Assembly (NCBI GenBank): GCA_027920525.1
Contig: CP115858.1
Location: 682,001-746,000 of the forward strand
Direction of reading: 5' to 3'
Origin: Chryseobacterium daecheongense
GTDB taxonomy: Bacteria; Bacteroidota; Bacteroidia; Flavobacteriales; Weeksellaceae
Length of the DNA: 64,000 nucleotides
Of this stretch, positions 42,505-50,081 are shown piece by piece; the stretch's first letter is position 1; each line of letters starts with the position of its first letter. A model generated the notes under the pieces. The model made no database searches and was not told the DNA's origin. It worked only from the letters and a program-made list of their open reading frames with translations. Position numbers and translations under genes: made by a program.

Positions 42505-43389
42505 ATGATAACGAATAAAATTTCAAAAGATCAGGCTCTTAGCGGATGGATCAACGGATTTATCGGAGTATTGCTATTCAGCGGTTCGCTGCCGGCCACA
42601 AAATTAGCTGTAATGGATATGAACCCAATTTTCGTAACGATCGCGCGGGCAACCATTGCCGGTGTATTGGCTTTATCTGTCATTCTGATATATAAAGAAA
42701 AACGTCCGGTAAAGGAACAGATATTCCCATTAGCTCTGGTCTCATTGGGATGTGTTATTGGTTTCCCTTTGTTGTCTTCTCTGGCCCTTCAATATATTAC
42801 ATCTGCACATTCTATCGTGTTTTTAGGAATGCTTCCTCTTGCAACGGCTATATTCGGGGTACTGAGAGGTGGTGAACGACCGCATCCTGTATTTTGGTTT
42901 TTTTCTATTGCCGGCAGCCTTTTGGTCATAGGATATGCTGTTTCGCAGGGGATATCGGCTTCTCCTGTTGGCGATATTCTGATGCTTGCCGCTGTTGTTT
43001 TATGTGGGCTTGGTTATGCGGAAGGTGCTAAGTTGTCAAAAACACTGGGAGGGTGGCAGGTGATATCCTGGGCGCTGATACTGGCCTTACCCCTTATGAT
43101 CCCTTTATTTTTCATCTATTTTCCCAACCATATTGAAACCGTGAGCGGACAGGGATGGTTTGGCCTAGCTTATATTTCATTATTCAGTATGTTTATCGGG
43201 TTTATTTTTTGGTATAAAGGACTTGCGCAGGGAGGAATTTCGAGTGTAGGGCAATTACAGCTTTTACAACCATTTTTTGGACTTGCATTGGCCGCCTATC
43301 TGCTTCATGAACCTGTAAGTATAGGAATGCTGGGAGTGACAATTGGTGTGATTTTATGTGTTGTTGGGACCAAAAAATTTGCAAAATAA
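42505..43389 (+). CDS. EamA-family (DMT) exporter
   Basis: A 294-residue inner-membrane protein with about ten hydrophobic helices in two repeated EamA halves, typical of drug/metabolite transporters such as RhaT or YdcZ-type amino-acid/metabolite exporters. Landmarks are a Gly/Pro-rich first helix (GFIGVLLFSGSLPATKLAV), ARATIAG near residue 52, and in the second half the YISLFSMFIGFIFWYKGLAQGG segment (split at about 223-245). Substrate unknown. The divergent MocR gene is probably its regulator. A terminator follows. Confidence 0.9.
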   Translation: MITNKISKDQALSGWINGFIGVLLFSGSLPATKLAVMDMNPIFVTIARATIAGVLALSVILIYKEKRPVKEQIFPLALVSLGCVIGFPLLSSLALQYITSAHSIVFLGMLPLATAIFGVLRGGERPHPVFWFFSIAGSLLVIGYAVSQGISASPVGDILMLAAVVLCGLGYAEGAKLSKTLGGWQVISWALILALPLMIPLFFIYFPNHIETVSGQGWFGLAYISLFSMFIGFIFWYKGLAQGGISSVGQLQLLQPFFGLALAAYLLHEPVSIGMLGVTIGVILCVVGTKKFAK

Positions 43390-43413
43390 AAGGTTTAAAA
43401 ATATTATAACAAG

Positions 43414-43444
43414 AAAAGATTGCTGTAAGGCAGTCTTTTTTGTT
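43414..43444 (+). terminator. Intrinsic terminator after the EamA gene
   Basis: Stem AAAAGATTGC / GCAGTCTTTT (one mismatch), six-base loop, T-run of six. Confidence 0.8.
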
Positions 43445-43647
43445 GTATATAAATCACTCTGGTAAGGCTTTATGGTATTATAAATTAAACTTTCACACAA
43501 AAAACCTTATGATTGAAGTCATAAATTCATGAATGTTTTATCTGTAGATTTGAAATATAATTATTAAATAATCGTTCATATATAAATATGATTGATTTTT
43601 ATTTAAAATTATATTATATACATCACACACCACAAAATAAAAATATT

Positions 43648-43887
43648 ATGAAATTGATCTTATCATTAAGCATCATGGGTTTACTTATCCTGAGCTGCAA
43701 AAAAGAAAAGGAAAATCAGATGAATAACGGCGTTGACACGGTAACTACAGTTCCGGGGGATACGATGGGAGCTGTTCCTCCAGCCTCTGACACGATGACT
43801 ACATCATTGCCTTCCAGAGACAGTACTGCCCAATCCGGCACAGCCACTATGCCTGCACAGGATTCTACCACAAATAAAAAGAGATAA
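43648..43887 (+). CDS. Small Thr/Ser/Asp-rich lipoprotein
   Basis: I start at the ATG at 43648, where a lipoprotein signal peptide begins (hydrophobic core then ILSC, Cys17); an upstream in-frame ATG at 43588 would add 20 hydrophobic residues in front. The mature 63 residues are low-complexity, with repeated DTM/DST units (DTVTTVPGDTMGAVPP and similar) and a basic end. No fold or family is expected; it probably coats or spaces at the outer membrane. It lies in the C/A-rich-leader region that opens the stress genes. Confidence 0.75.
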   Translation: MKLILSLSIMGLLILSCKKEKENQMNNGVDTVTTVPGDTMGAVPPASDTMTTSLPSRDSTAQSGTATMPAQDSTTNKKR

Positions 43888-43924
43888 TTGTTCAAATTAA
43901 CGTAAAAATTCTTTCAAGTAAATG

Positions 43925-43956
43925 GGTATTCGTGATATCTCACGAATGCCTTTTGT
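43925..43956 (+). terminator. Intrinsic terminator after the small lipoprotein gene
   Basis: 11-bp stem GGTATTCGTGA / TCACGAATGCC (one mismatch) with a four-base loop, T-rich tail. Confidence 0.8.
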
Positions 43957-44143
43957 TGATAGATTTACGAAAATATTTCTATATAATAATTTGTATTTCA
44001 ATCAGTTAATTAAATCATAATTAACATAAAAAATAATCAATAGGTGCAATTATTGCACTTGTAAAAGCATTGGTCCATTAAAATATTTTACTAGGGTGTT
44101 TTTGTGAACTTTGTTTATATAATAATACCAAAAACTAAATATT

Positions 44144-44740
44144 ATGGTAATCAACGAAAACGTCTTATATTCTATGGGAGCTGAGACAAAACAATATAGT
44201 CCTTCGGATTTTATTTTTAGTGAAGGAGATTTTGCACACTATTATTATCAGATTGTAGAGGGTGAAGTAAAATTGAATAATTATAATGAAGATGGTAAGG
44301 AATTTATCCAGAACATCTTATCAGAAGGACAATGCTGTGGCGAGTCTATTCTCTTCATAGATAAACCTTATCCTATGAATGCCGAGGCATTGACGGAATG
44401 TAATATCCTGAGACTTTCTAAAAATCTTTTTTTTCAATTGCTGGAGGAATCTCCTGAGCTCTATCTTGAAATCAGCAACTTTTTATCCCAAAGGCTTTAT
44501 TATAAATATGTAATGATGCAGAATATATCTTCCCTTAATCCTATAACACGCCTAAAAGGTTTGATGGACTATCTGAAGAGTTTTCATAATGACAAAAGCC
44601 CTTATTCGTTTTCTATTCCTTTAACCCGACAGCAGATGGCCAACCTTACAGGCTTGTGTGTAGAAACAGTCATACGATCTTTTAAAAAAATGGAAAAAGA
44701 ATGCACCGTGCAGATTGAAAACAGAAAAATTTTGTACTAA
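44144..44740 (+). CDS. Crp/Fnr family transcriptional regulator, tandem copy 1
   Basis: A 198-residue Crp/Fnr-type regulator. The beta-roll has RRNFxF-type SPSDFIFSEGDFAHYYYQI, and the phosphate-cassette region GESILFIDKPYPMNAEAL carries Met-Asn where cAMP-binding proteins have Arg, so cAMP binding is not expected. The winged helix is LTRQQMANLTGLCVETVIRS near residue 164. It is about half identical to the next gene across its length, so the two are tandem duplicates. The Cys in GQCCGES, absent in the copy, could be redox-sensitive, which is speculative. Confidence 0.92.
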   Translation: MVINENVLYSMGAETKQYSPSDFIFSEGDFAHYYYQIVEGEVKLNNYNEDGKEFIQNILSEGQCCGESILFIDKPYPMNAEALTECNILRLSKNLFFQLLEESPELYLEISNFLSQRLYYKYVMMQNISSLNPITRLKGLMDYLKSFHNDKSPYSFSIPLTRQQMANLTGLCVETVIRSFKKMEKECTVQIENRKILY

Positions 44741-44781
44741 GGTTTAGTTTTAGTATTTTTCTGGGTACAAATGGAAACAGA

Positions 44782-45396
44782 ATGAAAACAATAAGCTGCA
44801 TGAACATTGACCAGGAACTTTTATATTCTTTTGGTGCAGAAGATAGAACATATAAAAGAGGGGAATTGATTTTCAGAGAAGGTGACCATGCGCTTTATTA
44901 TTTTCAGATTGCTGACGGAAAAGTAAAGCTTAATAATTATAATGAAGAGGGAAAAGAGTTTATCCAGAATATATTAGGAAAAAACCAGAGTTTTGGAGAT
45001 CCATTACTCTTTCTGGATAAATTATATCCAACAAACGCAACGGCGTTAACATCTACACAAATTATAAGAATATCAAAAGAAAGCTTCCTGAAATTACTGG
45101 AAAAAAATCCAGATCTTTCTTTAATGATGAACACCTGCCTTTCTCAAAGGCTATATTATAAAATACTGATGACCCAGTATATGGCATATCAGAATCCTGT
45201 ATTTAGATTGAAAGGGCTCATGGAGTACCTGAAGAGCTATTCGGAGAATGACTGCCAGTTTGAATTTCCTATAGAGCTGACAAGACAGCAGATTGCCAAC
45301 CTTACCGGGTTGCGTGTAGAGACTGTTATCAGAACGTTAAAGAAAATGGAAAAAGAAAATTCTATTAAAATCGAAAATAGACGAATTTTATATTAG
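44782..45396 (+). CDS. Crp/Fnr family transcriptional regulator, tandem copy 2
   Basis: A 204-residue paralog of the preceding gene, 41 bases downstream. The body aligns throughout: LLYSFGAEDRTYKRGELIF, VKLNNYNEEGKEFIQNIL, RLYYKILMTQYMA and the helix-turn-helix LTRQQIANLTGLRVETVIR. The cassette region reads FGDPLLFLDKLYPTNATAL: Glu is replaced by Asp and the Arg is missing, so cyclic AMP is an unlikely ligand. It starts with MKTISC or at the Met six residues later, which aligns with the paralog start. It immediately precedes the stress island, which it may regulate; this is inference from position. Confidence 0.92.
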   Translation: MKTISCMNIDQELLYSFGAEDRTYKRGELIFREGDHALYYFQIADGKVKLNNYNEEGKEFIQNILGKNQSFGDPLLFLDKLYPTNATALTSTQIIRISKESFLKLLEKNPDLSLMMNTCLSQRLYYKILMTQYMAYQNPVFRLKGLMEYLKSYSENDCQFEFPIELTRQQIANLTGLRVETVIRTLKKMEKENSIKIENRRILY

Positions 45397-45436
45397 TAAC
45401 ATGATTCAAGTCATAAGAATAGGCATTTTAATCTCC

Positions 45437-45444
45437 TATCTTTG
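45437..45444 (+). promoter_or_regulatory. Candidate -7 element (TATCTTTG) for the stress island
   Basis: A TAnnTTTG match 172 bases before the KGG-protein start. It would create a leader of about 165 bases that contains two hairpins. Confidence 0.4.
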
Positions 45445-45462
45445 ATATACTAATTTACAACT

Positions 45463-45509
45463 AAGGAATGTAATTCCTTTTCCAGAGTAAAATAATTACT
45501 CCTTTTTTT
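45463..45509 (+). terminator. Tandem hairpins ending in T7, terminator or leader attenuator
   Basis: First hairpin: AAGGAAT / ATTCCTT (45463-45479). Second: GAGTAA / TTACTC (45485-45501), followed by CTTTTTTTG. It can terminate the Crp/Fnr pair, or, if the -7 match at 45437 is used, act inside the leader of the KGG-protein gene. Confidence 0.65.
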
Positions 45510-45616
45510 GCTGTACAATTTATTTAAAAACATCAAATCATTAATTGTTGTTCAATACTAGTCACGTCCAATAATTAATAACATCACGCAATATTAATTA
45601 CAAAAAATTTAAAGTT

Positions 45617-46435
45617 ATGAACACCAGAAATTCAAACAATCGAAGTTCAAGAGGTAATTCATCCAATGAGTCAAGATCAACACTTGAAGAAGTGTATCAA
45701 TTAGGTTATGACCATGGTTATAACGATGCATCCGAAGAAGAGGATTATGATGATGATTTCTCAGATTATGAGGATTATTATGATAATGAATATGATGACG
45801 ATGATGAGGAGTATGATGATGAAGATTACGACGATGAAGATGAAGATTATGAAGATGACGATTATGAGGATTATGATGACGACGACGACGATGACAATGG
45901 CAGTGGCAACAGAGGTCGTGGTAGGTCAGGAAATGGAAATCAGCAAAGAGATAGTCAGGGCCGATTTACATCAGGAAGAGGAAGAGGAGGTAGCTCTGGT
46001 TCCCGTAGCAACTCTAATTCCGGATCACGTTCCGGAGGAAGAGGGAGTTCATCAGGAAATGGAACTTCAAGAAGAGGTTTTGCATCTATGAGTAAAGCTG
46101 AGCGTACAAGAATTGCCCGTATGGGTGGTGAAGCTTCGCATGGAGGTGGAAGGTCTTCTTCGGGTTCCAGATCTGGAAATTCCGGTTCCAATAGCAGATC
46201 ATCAAGCAATAGTAGTTCCAGAGGTTCAGGTTCTAGATCAAATAGTGGTAATTCCTCTGGCCGTGGGACAAATTCCGGAAACGGAAGTTCAAGAAGAGGT
46301 TTTGCTGCCATGAGCAAAGCTGAACGTACAAGAATCGCCCGTATGGGAGGTCAGGCATCTCATGGAGGTGGAAGATCTTCGGGTTCGGGATCAGGTTCCG
46401 GAAGATCAGGATTCGGAGGCAGACGTAATTCATAA
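45617..46435 (+). CDS. Low-complexity stress protein with two KGG-type repeats
   Basis: A 272-residue protein with no hydrophobic core. Residues 39-93 are almost pure Asp/Glu/Tyr. From 94 on it is Gly/Ser/Arg-rich, with RDSQGRFTSGRGRGG near 111. Two near-identical repeats (152-178 and 226-252) share RRGFA, MSKAERTRIARMGG and ASHGGG, which resembles the KGG motif of stress-induced GsiB/YciG-type proteins; the Lys-Gly-Gly is Met-Gly-Gly here. Such proteins act as hydrophilins in desiccation and osmotic stress. The acidic and basic halves suggest self-association or nucleic-acid binding. It opens the stress island. Confidence 0.85.
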   Translation: MNTRNSNNRSSRGNSSNESRSTLEEVYQLGYDHGYNDASEEEDYDDDFSDYEDYYDNEYDDDDEEYDDEDYDDEDEDYEDDDYEDYDDDDDDDNGSGNRGRGRSGNGNQQRDSQGRFTSGRGRGGSSGSRSNSNSGSRSGGRGSSSGNGTSRRGFASMSKAERTRIARMGGEASHGGGRSSSGSRSGNSGSNSRSSSNSSSRGSGSRSNSGNSSGRGTNSGNGSSRRGFAAMSKAERTRIARMGGQASHGGGRSSGSGSGSGRSGFGGRRNS

Positions 46436-46450
46436 TTTATATTATTAATC

Positions 46451-46487
46451 AGATTGTCCCTTCCCTGATTGAAGGGGCAATCTTTAC
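46451..46487 (+). terminator. Terminator-like hairpin between the KGG-protein and DUF892 genes
   Basis: 12-bp stem AGATTGTCCCTT / AAGGGGCAATCT (one mismatch), nine-base loop, short T-run. It probably lowers read-through, so the KGG gene would be made in excess. Confidence 0.6.
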
Positions 46488-46505
46488 TATTAAACACCAC
46501 ACATT

Positions 46506-47096
46506 ATGGCAACGAAAACATCAGAAACCAATACAGCTACAACAACTCCTGAAAAGAAAATAACAGTAGGAAACGCTTCTGTTAATGAAAAGGAGATGAA
46601 AGATTCTTCCCTCCATCAATTTTTCGTAAGTGCATTAAAAGATATTTATTTTGCTGAAAATGCAATTATTGATGCTCTCGAAAAAATGCAGGAAGCCGCT
46701 ACGACAGAGGAACTGAAAGATGCTTTTGAAGATCATCAGTTACAGACTAAAAAACATGTAAGCCGCCTTGAAAAGGTTTTTAAATTAATCGATGAGAAGC
46801 CTGAAAAGAAAGAATGCGAAGCTATAAAAGGGATCATTAAAGAAGGAGAAGAGATTATAAAATCCACCAAAGACGGATCGATGACCCGGGATGCCGCTTT
46901 AATTATTGCAGCGCAGAAAGTAGAACATTATGAAATAGCAACCTATGGTGGCCTTGCTCAGCTCGCTATAACAATGGGACATGATAAGGCAGCGGATCTT
47001 CTGGAAAAGACCCTCGAAGAAGAAGAGGATACAGATTATACCTTAACTGAGATCGCTGAGACCTACATCAATTTTGATGCTGAGCAGGAAGATTAA
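46506..47096 (+). CDS. Ferritin-like DUF892 (YciE/YciF) stress protein
   Basis: A 196-residue protein with a charged, disordered start (residues 1-38) and a four-helix ferritin-like domain of the YciF/DUF892 type. Metal-ligand-like residues lie in DIYFAENAIIDALEKM near residue 46, EDHQLQTKKHVSRLE near 77 and AAQKVEHYEIATYGGLAQLA near 136, and Glu-rich TLEEEEDTDYTLTEI near 178. The family is induced by stress in enterobacteria and co-occurs with KGG proteins; iron binding or oxidase activity is inferred. Hairpins flank the gene on both sides. Confidence 0.93.
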   Translation: MATKTSETNTATTTPEKKITVGNASVNEKEMKDSSLHQFFVSALKDIYFAENAIIDALEKMQEAATTEELKDAFEDHQLQTKKHVSRLEKVFKLIDEKPEKKECEAIKGIIKEGEEIIKSTKDGSMTRDAALIIAAQKVEHYEIATYGGLAQLAITMGHDKAADLLEKTLEEEEDTDYTLTEIAETYINFDAEQED

Positions 47097-47108
47097 ACAT
47101 TTACCTAT

Positions 47109-47147
47109 ATAAGCCAGATTGATGCTTCTATTGATCTGGCTTATTTA
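47109..47147 (+). terminator. Terminator-like hairpin after the DUF892 gene
   Basis: Perfect 11-bp stem ATAAGCCAGAT / ATCTGGCTTAT, 14-base loop, T-rich tail, 12 bases beyond the stop. Confidence 0.7.
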
Positions 47148-47162
47148 ATACCTTATAGCAAA

Positions 47163-47465
47163 ATGAATTACCAGGCGATAATCAAATCAATACAATGTGA
47201 TCAGTTTAAAGAGGTTACCAATAAAGGGAAATGGCTGGAAGACAGCGCTAATGTATATGCCAAAGAAATCGGACAGAATCTTTTCCTTGTTTTTATTACG
47301 GTAAAGGATATTGATACCGAAAGCATCAGAGCCATGATTGGCCATTTTGAAGACTTTAACAGCATCGGATTAAAGGAGCCGAAACAGATCATGTTCTATC
47401 TTTCCATAAAGAACAAAGAAGATCTGCATTATTTTGACAAGTATCTGAAAGTCCCAGAAATTTAA
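47163..47465 (+). CDS. Hypothetical protein in stress island, 100 residues
   Basis: A soluble alpha/beta-type protein of 100 residues without signal peptide or Cys cluster (a single Cys near residue 11). Nothing in it matches a family I know. Strands (LFLVFITVKDI, QIMFYLSIKN) and a central helix (IRAMIGHFEDF) suggest a small compact fold. The reading frame is clean, the start lies 62 bases after the DUF892 terminator-like hairpin and the gene ends 12 bases before the next small gene, so it is probably real and cotranscribed. Confidence 0.7.
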   Translation: MNYQAIIKSIQCDQFKEVTNKGKWLEDSANVYAKEIGQNLFLVFITVKDIDTESIRAMIGHFEDFNSIGLKEPKQIMFYLSIKNKEDLHYFDKYLKVPEI

Positions 47466-47477
47466 ACATCCACGGTT

Positions 47478-47858
47478 ATGATATTTGAAAATGAAACATT
47501 AAAACATTCGGGCCTCTATGATAAAAATAATATCCTTGAGAATGAATCTTTATTTCCCGGTATCATTAATACCTATGGAGTAAGTGCATTTGTTATGAAA
47601 TCTTTGGAAAAAATAAAACATAATGCCAGCTGCGGACAATTGAAAACAACACTGGATAATTATACATCAGAATGTATTGCTTCCATCACACGATATCAAA
47701 ATGAAAGTTCAATAATCCATCCCAATATTCATGAAACAACAGGGAATATGAATTTTACATTATATGCTAAAACAGCTTATTATAAGGTCTTAAAAGAAGA
47801 AGAATATCTTCAGAAACTTATCAATAGTCTGGACAGAGAAATAAATCACATAGAATAA
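47478..47858 (+). CDS. Hypothetical helical protein in stress island, 126 residues
   Basis: A mostly helical 126-residue protein. Helices near YGVSAFVMKSLEKIKHNAS (residue 36), LKTTLDNYTSECIASITRYQ (about 57-76) and YAKTAYYKVLKEEEYLQKLINS (about 96-117) suggest a small four-helix bundle with a ferritin-like spacing, but the Glu/His metal ligands of ferritins are not obvious. No family recognised. It sits 12 bases after the 100-residue protein gene and 39 bases before the catalase gene. Confidence 0.7.
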   Translation: MIFENETLKHSGLYDKNNILENESLFPGIINTYGVSAFVMKSLEKIKHNASCGQLKTTLDNYTSECIASITRYQNESSIIHPNIHETTGNMNFTLYAKTAYYKVLKEEEYLQKLINSLDREINHIE

Positions 47859-47897
47859 CAGCTCTTCGGAGTAACACCAATCAACAATTACACTATT

Positions 47898-50033
47898 ATG
47901 AAAAAAGATGCACAAAATAATCAAAAGATTGAACAACTGGAATCATTAAGTACCTCTAACGACAACGAAATGTTAACGACGAACCAGGGGCTTAAAATTA
48001 ATGATAACCAGAATTCGCTAAAGGCAGGAGAAAGGGGACCCACCTTACTGGAAGATTTTATTCTCAGGGAGAAAATCACCCATTTCGATCATGAGCGTAT
48101 ACCCGAAAGAATAGTTCATGCGAGAGGTTCAGGAGCTCATGGCGTTTTTAAATTAACAAAAAGTCTTTCCCAATACACGAAAGCTAGATTCCTCAGTGAG
48201 ATAGGTAAAGAAACTCCAGTTTTTGTCAGGTTTTCAACGGTTGCAGGTAGCCGGGGAAGCACAGACCTGGCAAGGGATGTAAGAGGATTTGCTGTAAAAT
48301 TCTACACAGATGAAGGAAATTATGATCTGGTGGGGAATAATATGCCTGTATTTTTTATTCAGGATGCTATAAAGTTTCCTGATCTTATCCATGCCGTAAA
48401 ACCGGAACCCGACAACGAAATTCCGCAAGCTGCTTCAGCACACGATACTTTCTGGGATTTTATTTCTTTAATGCCGGAAAGCATGCACATGATCATGTGG
48501 CTGATGAGCGACAGAGCCATCCCAAGAAGTTTCAGGATGATGGAGGGATTCGGTGTCCATTCTTTTAAACTGATTAATGAGGAAGGGAAATCCCATTTCG
48601 TGAAATTTCACTTTAAGCCAAGGCTGGGAGTACATTCTGTTGCATGGGATGAAGCCTTGAAAATTTCAGGTGCAGATCCGGATTTTCACAGGAGAGATCT
48701 TTGGGAGGCCATCGAATCGGGAAGTTTTCCTGAATGGGATCTGGGGGTACAGTTAGTGCCTGAAGAAGATGAGCATCGTTTTGATTTTGATCTTTTAGAT
48801 CCTTCCAAAATTATTCCTGAGGAAATTGTTCCCGTAGAGATTGTAGGAACTTTAACTTTAAATAGAAATCCTGATAATTTTTTCGCTGAAACAGAACAGG
48901 TCGCTTTCCATCCCGGACATCTTGTTCCCGGAATAGACTTCAGTAATGATCCTCTGCTTCAGGGTAGGTTGTTTTCATATACAGATACCCAGTTATCCAG
49001 GTTAGGTTCACCCAATTTCCATGAAATTCCTATTAACAGATCTGTAAATACCGTACACAATAATCAGCGTGACGGCCATATGAGACAACAGATCGTTAAA
49101 GGAAAAGTAAGTTACGAACCCAATTCTATAGGAGGTGGATGTCCTTTCCAGGCTATGATGAAGGAAGGAGGATTTGTTTCTCATCAGGAGCCAGTCTCAG
49201 GAGCTAAAATAAGATCCAGAAGTAAGAGTTTCGTTGATCATTATTCTCAGGCAAAACTGTTCTATAACAGTCAATCTGATCCGGAACAGCGCCATTTGCA
49301 AAACGCTCTTATTTTTGAACTTTCTAAAGTAACCATTCCTGCAATCAGGGAAAGGTTAGTAGGTCAACTAGCATTCATTGATGAAAAGCTGGCTTCCATT
49401 GTAGCAAATAAATTAGGGGTAAAAGTTAAAAAACCTGAGCAACCCAATCAAAGTATACCGGCAGATGCGGATCCGAAAGAATTGCAAAGCGAGGAAAGGG
49501 AACCTGAAATTTCGAAATCAGAGGCCTTAAGCATGGAAAATACGGTTAAAGATACTATTAAAAGCAGGATCATTGGATTTATAATGGGGAACGGAACAGA
49601 TGCTAAATCAACAACCCGGCTGAAAAACCTTCTTGAAAAGAATGGTGCTCAGGTACAGATCATAGGTCCGAGCGTAGCACCCGTGACAGCTGATGATGGT
49701 ACTTCTTTTATTCCCAAGCATTCTCTCACCAGTACAAAGAGTGTATGTTTTGATGCGTTATTGCTTTGTCCGGGAGAACTGTCTGAAAAAGAGCTTTTGA
49801 GCCCTGAAAACAAACATGCAGTCCTCAACTTTATAAACGAAGCGTATCAACACTGTAAAGCTCTTTATTTTGGAGCTGGAACGGATAACCTTTATGCTAA
49901 TTCTAATGTAGCTCATAAAAAGCACGAAGACCCTGCGATTATAAAAGCATCGGATCAGAATTCAGAAGATCGGTTTATCGACGCTATTGCCCGTCATAGG
50001 GTGTGGCATCTGGAAACGGAAAGGAATTCTTAG
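47898..50033 (+). CDS. katE: Large-subunit catalase (KatE/HPII type)
   Basis: Splits hydrogen peroxide to water and oxygen. The 711-residue length is that of clade 2 large catalases with a C-terminal flavodoxin/DJ-1-like domain (about residues 555-705). The catalytic His is in PERIVHARGSGAHGVF near residue 73, and the distal Asn in DLVGNNMPVFF near 145. The proximal heme Tyr lies in GRLFSYTDTQLSRLGSPNF near residue 360. A signal peptide is absent, so it is cytoplasmic. In enterobacteria HPII is stationary-phase and general-stress controlled, fitting this island. Confidence 0.96.
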   Translation: MKKDAQNNQKIEQLESLSTSNDNEMLTTNQGLKINDNQNSLKAGERGPTLLEDFILREKITHFDHERIPERIVHARGSGAHGVFKLTKSLSQYTKARFLSEIGKETPVFVRFSTVAGSRGSTDLARDVRGFAVKFYTDEGNYDLVGNNMPVFFIQDAIKFPDLIHAVKPEPDNEIPQAASAHDTFWDFISLMPESMHMIMWLMSDRAIPRSFRMMEGFGVHSFKLINEEGKSHFVKFHFKPRLGVHSVAWDEALKISGADPDFHRRDLWEAIESGSFPEWDLGVQLVPEEDEHRFDFDLLDPSKIIPEEIVPVEIVGTLTLNRNPDNFFAETEQVAFHPGHLVPGIDFSNDPLLQGRLFSYTDTQLSRLGSPNFHEIPINRSVNTVHNNQRDGHMRQQIVKGKVSYEPNSIGGGCPFQAMMKEGGFVSHQEPVSGAKIRSRSKSFVDHYSQAKLFYNSQSDPEQRHLQNALIFELSKVTIPAIRERLVGQLAFIDEKLASIVANKLGVKVKKPEQPNQSIPADADPKELQSEEREPEISKSEALSMENTVKDTIKSRIIGFIMGNGTDAKSTTRLKNLLEKNGAQVQIIGPSVAPVTADDGTSFIPKHSLTSTKSVCFDALLLCPGELSEKELLSPENKHAVLNFINEAYQHCKALYFGAGTDNLYANSNVAHKKHEDPAIIKASDQNSEDRFIDAIARHRVWHLETERNS

Positions 50034-50081
50034 AAATTCATACTACGCACCAACAACACCATCACACCAAAATATTACATT

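Noticed and set aside
45740..45900. GAT/GAC/GAA-rich stretch as a tandem-repeat or assembly artefact
   Set aside because: The frame is kept open through the whole run and continues into the KGG repeats; codons are mixed GAT, GAC, GAA and TAT, not a perfect DNA repeat.
45708..46091. 127-residue frame rich in Met and Ile overlapping the KGG gene on the same strand
   Set aside because: A frame-shifted reading of GAT/GAC/GAA runs; no start signal, no plausible protein.
45955..46317. 120-residue antisense frame rich in Leu, Pro and Glu within the KGG gene
   Set aside because: It is the complement of the Gly/Ser/Arg repeats; composition follows entirely from the sense codons.
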